DNA of 5,710 bases, from the NCBI GenBank assembly GCA_903960645.1, contig CAJCBN010000063.1, positions 1 to 5,710 of the forward strand, written 5' to 3'. Shown piece after piece: positions 1 through 4,157 of the stretch. Source of the DNA: an uncultured Actinomycetes bacterium (GTDB taxonomy: Bacteria; Actinomycetota; Thermoleophilia; Gaiellales; F1-60-MAGs149). The position numbers were made by a program, and so were the translations under genes. Numbering within the stretch: the stretch's first letter is position 1; every line of letters starts with the position of its first letter. Under the pieces are notes generated by a model. It saw nothing but the letters and a program-made list of their open reading frames with translations, ran no database searches and was not told the DNA's origin.

Positions 1-512
1 CCGAGACCTGGCCCGCCGACCGCGTGCGGCCCGCCGACGAGACGCCGGCCGGACATCGCTTTGAGACGGGCACCCAGTCGCACGAGGCGATGGCGGGGAT
101 GACCGCCGCCGTGGACTATCTGGCCGCGCTCGGCGAGGGCAGTGACCGCCGCAGCCGTCTGGACAGCGCGTACACCCGCATCCGCGAGCACGAGGATGCG
201 TTGGCCCTGCGCTTCCGCGCGGGCATCGAGGGCATGGGACACCTGCACCTGCTCGGCATCACCGATCCCGACCGCTTCGACGAGCGGGTCGCCACCTTCA
301 GCTTCACGATCGAGGGCGCCCACCCGGCCGAGGTGGCACAGCGCCTTGCCCAGCGCGGCCTCGCCGTCTGGGACGGCAACTTCTACGCCCTCTCGGCCAG
401 CATCGCCCACGGCCTCGAGGAGGGGGGCGGTGCGATCCGCGTCGGGTTCCTGCACTACACGACTCCCGCCGAGGTCGACCGGCTCGTGGCCGCTCTCGGC
501 GAGCTCGGCTGA
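1..512 (+). CDS. Cysteine desulfurase-like class V aminotransferase, C-terminal part
   Basis: The gene is cut by the left edge of the window. The frame begins at base 3 and gives 169 residues before the TGA at 510-512. The visible part is the small C-terminal domain of a PLP-dependent fold-type I enzyme. Recognisable blocks are RFETGTQSHEAMAG, the HLLGITDP strand, RVATFSFTIEG, the VWDGNFYAL segment, and a final GGGAIRVGFLHYTTPAEVD block. This pattern matches the cysteine-desulfurase-like subfamily (VC1184 type), from family knowledge. The PLP-binding lysine and the N-terminal cofactor domain lie upstream, so catalytic competence cannot be judged. Members of this subfamily are often annotated as cysteine desulfurases, but many are not shown to feed Fe-S assembly and the substrate is uncertain. 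An isc/suf role is not supported by the neighbours seen here. The next gene on this strand is a tRNA 42 bases downstream. Confidence 0.85.
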   Translation, partial: ETWPADRVRPADETPAGHRFETGTQSHEAMAGMTAAVDYLAALGEGSDRRSRLDSAYTRIREHEDALALRFRAGIEGMGHLHLLGITDPDRFDERVATFSFTIEGAHPAEVAQRLAQRGLAVWDGNFYALSASIAHGLEEGGGAIRVGFLHYTTPAEVDRLVAALGELG

Positions 513-538
513 CGACGCAACGGAGCGGGGAGAGGCGC

Positions 539-544
539 TACGCT
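539..544 (+). promoter_or_regulatory. Possible -10 box (TACGCT) of the tRNA-Leu gene
   Basis: TACGCT fits the TAnnnT form of actinobacterial -10 hexamers. It would place a start near 551, about four bases before the mature tRNA 5' end. No convincing -35 element is found 16-18 bases upstream. The only TTGAC-like stretch, CTGACG at 509-514, is too far away. The assignment rests on position and a weak hexamer match. Confidence 0.3.
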
Positions 545-554
545 GCGGCCTCCC

Positions 555-638
555 GCGGATGTGGCGGAATTGGTAGACGCGCACGGTTCAGGTCCGTGTG
601 GCCGAAAGGTCGTGGAGGTTCAAGTCCTCTCATCCGCA
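555..638 (+). tRNA. tRNA-Leu, anticodon CAG
   Basis: A full class II cloverleaf can be folded by eye. The acceptor stem GCGGATG (555-561) pairs perfectly with CATCCGC (631-637), with discriminator A638. The D stem is GCG/CGC (564-566 with 578-580), with the conserved GG at 572-573. The anticodon stem CACGG/CCGTG (582-586 with 594-598) closes loop TTCAGGT, with anticodon CAG at 589-591, which reads leucine CUG codons. The long variable arm 599-613 forms GGCC-GAAA-GGTC. The T stem 614-618/626-630 closes the TTCAAGT loop. The long variable arm and discriminator A are leucine identity features. The length is 84 nt and no CCA is encoded, so CCA must be added after transcription. CUG is typically a heavily used leucine codon in GC-rich genomes. 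Confidence 0.97.
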
Positions 639-655
639 TCGGGAAGTCCCTGCTG

Positions 656-669
656 AGCGCCTAGGCGCT
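656..669. repeat. 14-bp perfect palindrome over the tsaC stop codon
   Basis: AGCGCCTAGGCGCT is a perfect palindrome whose centre contains the TAG stop (read on the minus strand) of the threonylcarbamoyl-AMP synthase gene. In RNA it could form a five-pair stem with a CTAG tetraloop, and it lies just after the convergent tRNA gene (ends 638). It could act as a small terminator stem for either direction, but no U-tract follows on either side. A chance consequence of GC-rich sequence around CTAG is equally possible. Confidence 0.3.
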
Positions 670-1596
670 GGCAGCGGCGCGCCGCAGACGATCGAGCACC
701 GCCAGACCGATACCGGTCGGCGGCGGTGGTAGCACCGCGATGCGGGCTGCACCAGACAGATCCGAGGCCCGCAGGAGCGCGTAGAGGCGCTCGGCGTAGA
801 CCGCCGGGGTTGCTCCGGCATCGACCACGGCGTGAAAGCCCTGCGCGGCGGTCCCCGTCGGCGCGATCAGCGTCGTGCTTCCGGGGTCGTCGACGTCCAG
901 CGGATCGTCGATCAGGAGCACGGGCAGCTGGGGCGCGTAGTGTGCGGCCAACGTGCCGGGTGCGCGTGGGGCACCCTCGACGAGCGGCGAGAGCGGCTCG
1001 GCCAACGCCTCCTCGAGCATCTCGGCGGTGATCGCTCCGGGGCGGAGGATGCGGGGGTGGGATCCGGTCAGATCCACGATCGTTGACTCCACGCCGATCG
1101 AGCAGCGTCCGCCGTCGAGGATGACGGCGACGTCCTGACCGAGATCCTCAGCCACGTGCAGCGCGGTCGTGGGACTGACCCGTCCGAAGCGATTGGCGCT
1201 CGGCGCCGCCAGCCCGGTGCCGGCTGCCTCGATCAGCGCGAGGGCGAGCGGGGCGTCGGGGATGCGCAGCGCGATGGTCCCCGTGCCGCCGAGCGCGGCC
1301 GGATGCGCGCGCTCGCCAGCGGGCAGGATCAAGGTCAGCGGACCGGGCCAGAAGCGACGCGCCAGCAGCTCGGCCTGCGCTGGCCAGACGGCCGCCCAGC
1401 TGGCGGCGTCCTCCACGGAGGCGACGTGGACGATCGACGGATGGTCGGCCGGGCGACCCTTGACGGCGTAGAGGTGCGCAAGCGCGGGGCCCGAGGCGGC
1501 GTCCGCTGCGAGGCCGTAGACCGTCTCGGTGGGCATCCCCACGAGACCGCCCGCACGGATGACCGCGGCGGCCTGCTGAACGTCGGAGGTGATCAC
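661..1596 (-). CDS. tsaC: L-threonylcarbamoyladenylate synthase, Sua5/YrdC long form
   Basis: This 311-residue cytoplasmic enzyme makes threonylcarbamoyl-AMP from threonine, bicarbonate and ATP, the first step of t6A37 formation on ANN-decoding tRNAs. The TsaD/B/E proteins, not in this window, then transfer the group. The YrdC domain covers about residues 5-190, with PTETVYGL at 22-29, KGRP at 46-49, WPGPLT at 83-88, PSANRFG at 132-138, the IGVEST block at 167-172 and the RPG turn at 185-187. A linker with APGTLAAHYAP at 212-222 leads to a C-terminal Sua5 domain ending in GIGLAVLDRLRRAAA, so this is the long form rather than the single-domain TsaC. The GTG at 1594-1596 is chosen because no other in-frame start lies nearby upstream and the N-terminus then has family length. 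There is no clear Shine-Dalgarno sequence. The gene is divergent from the membrane protein and convergent with the tRNA, so it is probably transcribed alone. Confidence 0.95.
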   Translation of the reverse strand: MITSDVQQAAAVIRAGGLVGMPTETVYGLAADAASGPALAHLYAVKGRPADHPSIVHVASVEDAASWAAVWPAQAELLARRFWPGPLTLILPAGERAHPAALGGTGTIALRIPDAPLALALIEAAGTGLAAPSANRFGRVSPTTALHVAEDLGQDVAVILDGGRCSIGVESTIVDLTGSHPRILRPGAITAEMLEEALAEPLSPLVEGAPRAPGTLAAHYAPQLPVLLIDDPLDVDDPGSTTLIAPTGTAAQGFHAVVDAGATPAVYAERLYALLRASDLSGAARIAVLPPPPTGIGLAVLDRLRRAAASA

Positions 1597-1604
1597 CGCT
1601 GCAT
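1593..1604 (-). promoter_or_regulatory. Possible three-codon upstream ORF coupled to the tsaC start
   Basis: On the minus strand, ATG CAG CGG TGA (1604 to 1593) encodes Met-Gln-Arg, and its TGA overlaps the GTG start of tsaC in a GTGA arrangement. The tsaC start lacks an obvious Shine-Dalgarno sequence. Termination-reinitiation from this mini-ORF, possibly on a leaderless transcript, could therefore load ribosomes. The alternative is coincidence: short ATG-to-stop stretches are common and no promoter is visible to place the 5' end at 1604. Confidence 0.2.
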
Positions 1605-1625
1605 GGTCGCATCTGCGTCCCGCAC

Positions 1626-1631
1626 TACGGT
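1626..1631 (+). promoter_or_regulatory. Possible -10 box (TACGGT) for a leaderless transcript
   Basis: TACGGT fits TAnnnT and ends six bases before the GTG start at 1638. The usual -10 to start-site distance would put transcription initiation at or next to the start codon. No Shine-Dalgarno sequence precedes this GTG, which fits leaderless expression, a common mode in actinobacteria. No -35 hexamer is evident, and the whole spacer between the divergent genes is only 41 bases. Confidence 0.3.
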
Positions 1632-1637
1632 TCGGGT

Positions 1638-2465
1638 GTGCGCTTCATCGTCTCGCTCCTGCTCCTCCTCCTGGCCGTCGGCTGCGCGCTGGCCGCGGGC
1701 GCCGGCGCGATGCTGGCCCGCAACGTGCTCGAGCCGGCCGGGTTCTCCCAGGCGGTCGTCCGCACGGTCCAGTCGCCGGCCGGGCTCAGCCTCGTGCGCA
1801 CCTCGCTCCAGAACGAGGTGGCCAACCGCGCGGCCGCCCAGCCTGCGCTGATCGCCCAGGGAGCCGCGCAGGTCGCCGGCGCGTGGGGCGTGCGGGCGTT
1901 GCAGAGCGACGCCGCGGCGCAGATCCTCGCGCCCGTGGCCGTCGGCCTTCAGCAGGGACTCCTCACCGACAGCCAGCAGGGGCGGGTGCAGATCGACGTC
2001 CGGGCGATGGCCCAGGCGGCCGAGGCGCCGCCCGTGGTGTTGACGATCCTGGATGCCGTGCAGGGCGACCTGCTCGTCACGATTCCGTGGCTGTCGTTGT
2101 CGCCGTGGGCGCAGACCGTTCTGCAGACGCTCGATCGGCACCGTTGGCTGCCCCAGGGGCTGGCCATTGCTGCGCTCGTGTTGGGTGCGCTGGCCATCAT
2201 CATGGCCCGTCGGCGTGGCCTCGCACTGGTGCTGATGGGCATCGCGCTCGCGGTCTCGGCCTACCTGCTGCGGCCGCTCGCCACGGACGTCAGCGCCTCC
2301 GTCGTGGCGCAGCGCAGCCAGGACGTCAGCACCGGCCCGCTGGCCGGGGTGTTCGTCGACCAGCTGTTCGACGGCTGGACCGCCGTCAGCGGCGCGCTGA
2401 TCGCGATCGGCCTCGCCCTCGCCCTCGTCGGCCTGGTGTTCGGCGTGCGTCGCGCGCAGCGCTAA
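1638..2465 (+). CDS. Uncharacterised membrane protein, four predicted TM segments
   Basis: This 275-residue protein is not one I recognise by function. An N-terminal hydrophobic helix (about residues 4-25, with a run of six leucines) is followed by a roughly 145-residue soluble region rich in Ala, Gln and Val. Three further hydrophobic helices lie at about 173-190, 194-212 and 248-270. Basic residues flank the helices (R2, R191-R193, and R271-R272 with R275 at the C-terminus). The positive-inside rule then suggests a cytoplasmic N-terminus, a large external domain between helices 1 and 2, and a second external loop of about 35 residues between helices 3 and 4. Helix 1 contains a Cys at position 16, but LAVGC-A at 12-17 is followed by Leu and Ala rather than a clear lipobox context, so a lipoprotein call is weak. 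The GTG start is chosen because it gives the hydrophobic N-terminus directly. The stop overlaps the convergent SDR gene by four bases. Confidence 0.75.
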   Translation: MRFIVSLLLLLLAVGCALAAGAGAMLARNVLEPAGFSQAVVRTVQSPAGLSLVRTSLQNEVANRAAAQPALIAQGAAQVAGAWGVRALQSDAAAQILAPVAVGLQQGLLTDSQQGRVQIDVRAMAQAAEAPPVVLTILDAVQGDLLVTIPWLSLSPWAQTVLQTLDRHRWLPQGLAIAALVLGALAIIMARRRGLALVLMGIALAVSAYLLRPLATDVSASVVAQRSQDVSTGPLAGVFVDQLFDGWTAVSGALIAIGLALALVGLVFGVRRAQR

Positions 2466-3241
2466 GCAGGCGGCAGGAAGGCGATGCCCTCGGCGTCGAC
2501 CACGTGGGCGCCCCCGTCGACGGTGAGCGTCGCGCCGTGGATGCCCGTGGCCTGCTCGGAGACGAGCCAGCCGATCGTCGCCGCAACCTCCGCGGCGGTG
2601 GCGGGCCGACGGGCCGGCGCGTGCCGCGTGACCTCGGCGTAGGCCGCGTCGAGACCGCCGCGCTCGGCCGCGAGATCGCTGAGGGCGGCGTCGGCCATGG
2701 GCGTCCGTACCCAGCCCGGGCAGACGGCGTTCGTGCGCACGCCCTGCGGGCCGTGGTCGACCGCCAGCATGCGCGCCAGATGGATGGCGCCCGCCTTGGC
2801 CGAGCCGTAGGCGACGGAGGCCGGTCCGGCCCGCAGCCCGGCGAGGCTGGCGACGATGACGATCGAGCCGCCCGCGTCGATCAGCGCTGGCAGGCAGGCC
2901 TTCGCAGCGAGGAACGGCGCCGTCAGGTTCTGCCGCAGGACGGCCTCGAAGCCCGCCTCGGTCTGCGTCAGCGCCGTGCCCGCATCGCCACCGCCTGCGC
3001 TGCAGACGAGTGCTCGGAGCGTCCCGCCGGCAGCCGCAAGGGCCGCGACGGATCGCTCGAGGTGGGGGAGGTCGGCCGCATCGCCGGGGAGGGCGAGGCC
3101 GCCGGTCTCCGCGGCCACCGCTGCGATCGGCTCGGGCCGCCGACCGACGAGGCCCACGAGCCACCCCTCGCTCGCGAGCAGGTGGGCCGTTGCGGCGCCG
3201 ATGCCACTGCCGCCACCGGTGATCAGGGCCGCGGGTCGCAT
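2462..3241 (-). CDS. Classical SDR-family NAD(P)-dependent oxidoreductase
   Basis: This 259-residue Rossmann-fold enzyme interconverts an alcohol and a ketone using NAD(P). The cofactor loop TGGGSGIG is at residues 8-15. The catalytic tetrad reads N105 (in RQNLTAP), S132 (in VASLAG), Y145 and K149 (in YGSAKAG). PGWVRTP at 175-181 and VDGG at 241-244 are the usual C-terminal marks, and the length is typical. Arg34-Arg35 just after the second strand favour NADP(H) by family rules, an inference only. The usual NNAG motif is altered to CSAG at 80-83. The ATG start abuts the TAG of the upstream FAH-family gene with no intervening base, and the preceding sequence (GAGCAG) is a poor Shine-Dalgarno sequence. 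Translational coupling in a two-gene operon is therefore likely. The substrate is not readable from sequence. With an FAH partner, oxidation of a 2-keto-3-deoxy sugar acid at C4 is one attractive possibility. Confidence 0.92.
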   Translation of the reverse strand: MRPAALITGGGSGIGAATAHLLASEGWLVGLVGRRPEPIAAVAAETGGLALPGDAADLPHLERSVAALAAAGGTLRALVCSAGGGDAGTALTQTEAGFEAVLRQNLTAPFLAAKACLPALIDAGGSIVIVASLAGLRAGPASVAYGSAKAGAIHLARMLAVDHGPQGVRTNAVCPGWVRTPMADAALSDLAAERGGLDAAYAEVTRHAPARRPATAAEVAATIGWLVSEQATGIHGATLTVDGGAHVVDAEGIAFLPPA

Positions 3242-4072
3242 CTACTGCTCGAACGTCACCGGGTTGGCGAGCGTGCCGACGCCGCCGACGGTCACCGTCA
3301 CGGTCTCGCCCGCACGCAGGTAGCGCCGTGGATCGCGGCTGTCGCCAACACCGCCGGGCGTGCCGGTGGCGATGACATCGCCCGGCAGCAGGGTGATACC
3401 GCGGGTGAGGTACTCGATGATCTCCGCGACGCTGAAGATCAGGTTGCGCGTGTTCGAGCTCTGCATGATCTCGCCGTCGATGGCGAGCTCGACGTCGATG
3501 TCGCTGAAGTCGGTGCCCTCGGTGCTGGCGATCGACGGTCCGAGCGGGCAGAAGGTGTCGAAGCTCTTGCCGTAGTCGAACTGGCGCAGCGGCGTCTCGA
3601 GCTGCGCCCGGCGTCCGGAAACGTCGTGGACGCAGGTGATGCCGCCGATGGCCGTCAAGGCGTCGGCGACGGTGGCGCGGTGCGTGCGTCGGCCGATCAC
3701 GACGGCCAGCTCGCCTTCGAAGTCAGGACGGGTCTCCTCGCGCGGAATCACGATCGACTCGCCGTGGCCGATCAGGCTGGTCGAGAACTTGGAGAACACG
3801 ACGGGCACGGCGGGGACGTCCAACTCGGACTCCTTGGCGTGGTCCCGGTAGTTGAGACCGATCGCGATGATCTTGCTCGGCACGACGGGATGCAGCAGCT
3901 GCACGTCAGCGACGGGCAACGAGGCGCCCGCGGCGGTGGCGATCGTGGCCCAACCCTCGACGGACGGGACGAACCCCTGCGCCCCGGCGACACCGGCATC
4001 GATGATCGTCTGGTCCTCCAGACGTCCGAGGCGAATCTCGCCGGCTGCATTCCGATAGCGCACTGCGTGCAT
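3242..4072 (-). CDS. Fumarylacetoacetate hydrolase (FAH) family protein
   Basis: This 276-residue protein has the FAH fold, whose members are metal-dependent acylpyruvate hydrolases, decarboxylases or isomerases. The family block KIIAIGLNYRDHAKE is at residues 67-81. Predicted divalent-metal ligands are E119 and E121 in DFEGELAVVIG and D150 in VHDVS. GKSFDTFCPLGP lies at 168-179 and ATGTPGGVG at 235-243. The usual ANDVS motif here has His149 in place of Asn, as also seen in sugar-acid FAH proteins such as 2,4-diketo-3-deoxy-L-fuconate hydrolase (family knowledge). The ATG at 4070-4072 is chosen over the in-frame start at 4168. It has a GGAGG site five bases upstream, it matches family length, and the 32-residue extension would run through the divergent promoter region. 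It is the first gene of an operon with the SDR. Alternatives are 2-hydroxyhepta-2,4-diene-dioate isomerase-like or oxaloacetate decarboxylase-like activity. Confidence 0.92.
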   Translation of the reverse strand: MHAVRYRNAAGEIRLGRLEDQTIIDAGVAGAQGFVPSVEGWATIATAAGASLPVADVQLLHPVVPSKIIAIGLNYRDHAKESELDVPAVPVVFSKFSTSLIGHGESIVIPREETRPDFEGELAVVIGRRTHRATVADALTAIGGITCVHDVSGRRAQLETPLRQFDYGKSFDTFCPLGPSIASTEGTDFSDIDVELAIDGEIMQSSNTRNLIFSVAEIIEYLTRGITLLPGDVIATGTPGGVGDSRDPRRYLRAGETVTVTVGGVGTLANPVTFEQ

Positions 4073-4077
4073 GGGGT

Positions 4078-4082
4078 CCTCC
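4078..4082 (-). promoter_or_regulatory. Ribosome-binding site (GGAGG) of the FAH gene
   Basis: On the minus strand GGAGG sits five bases before the ATG ending at 4072, good Shine-Dalgarno spacing. This decides the start in favour of the 276-residue protein rather than the 308-residue in-frame extension. Confidence 0.75.
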
Positions 4083-4099
4083 GTGGTTCGACCGAGGGC

Positions 4100-4105
4100 A
4101 GCATA
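4100..4105 (-). promoter_or_regulatory. Possible -10 box (TATGCT) of the FAH-SDR operon
   Basis: TATGCT on the minus strand resembles TATAAT and would start transcription near 4093, giving a leader of about 20 bases that contains the GGAGG site. A TTGTAT stretch at 4130-4125 could be a -35, but the 19-base spacer is long and the match is partial. The box touches the edge of the palindrome at 4105-4119, so a bound regulator could block it. Confidence 0.35.
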
Positions 4106-4119
4106 TCCGGCCGCCGGAT
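4105..4119. promoter_or_regulatory. Candidate operator: perfect 7+1+7 palindrome between divergent genes
   Basis: ATCCGGC-C-GCCGGAT is a perfect inverted repeat with a single central base. It is centred between the FAH-SDR operon and the glutamine-synthetase-like gene. It adjoins the possible minus-strand -10 and covers the -35 zone of the plus-strand promoter, a good place for one dimeric regulator to control both sides. GGAT/ATCC half sites recur just downstream at 4123-4126 and 4130-4133, the latter overlapping the plus-strand -10. No regulator gene is in the window and I do not recognise the site as that of a known family. Confidence 0.45.
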
Positions 4120-4125
4120 TCTGGA

Positions 4126-4131
4126 TACAAT
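4126..4131 (+). promoter_or_regulatory. -10 box (TACAAT) of the glutamine-synthetase-like gene
   Basis: TACAAT is a five-of-six match to TATAAT in the least GC-rich part of the intergenic region. It would start transcription near 4138 and give a leader of about 20 bases that includes the GGAGG site. No recognisable -35 is present at the right spacing, where the palindrome lies instead. This suggests activator dependence or a weak basal promoter. Confidence 0.5.
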
Positions 4132-4145
4132 CCTCACACCGACTG

Positions 4146-4150
4146 GGAGG
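4146..4150 (+). promoter_or_regulatory. Ribosome-binding site (GGAGG) of the glutamine-synthetase-like gene
   Basis: GGAGG lies seven bases before the ATG at 4158-4160. This fixes that start in preference to the in-frame ATG at 4071, whose translation would begin upstream of the predicted promoter and add 29 residues without family resemblance. Confidence 0.75.
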
Positions 4151-4157
4151 GTGGGAG

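Noticed and set aside
212..238. GC-rich, helix-forming Glu/Arg stretch of the aminotransferase fragment as a separate small gene or domain
   Set aside because: It is in frame within the C-terminal domain of the PLP enzyme and fits the family spacing, so nothing extra needs explaining.
641..650. GGGA-AG-TCCC inverted repeat just after the tRNA as a terminator
   Set aside because: The stem is only four pairs with a two-base loop and no U-tract, too weak to call.
848..882. Degenerate linker in the tsaC product (PGTLAAHYAP rather than PGMKYRHYAP) as a sign of inactivation
   Set aside because: Bacterial long-form Sua5 proteins commonly have PGMLASHYAP-like linkers, and all YrdC-domain motifs are intact.
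1593..3164. A 523-codon minus-strand open frame covering the membrane-protein gene and part of the SDR
   Set aside because: It is low-complexity Arg/Gly/Ala-rich, is out of frame with the SDR, and covers the opposite strand of a gene with a convincing hydrophobic pattern. It is a GC-driven shadow.
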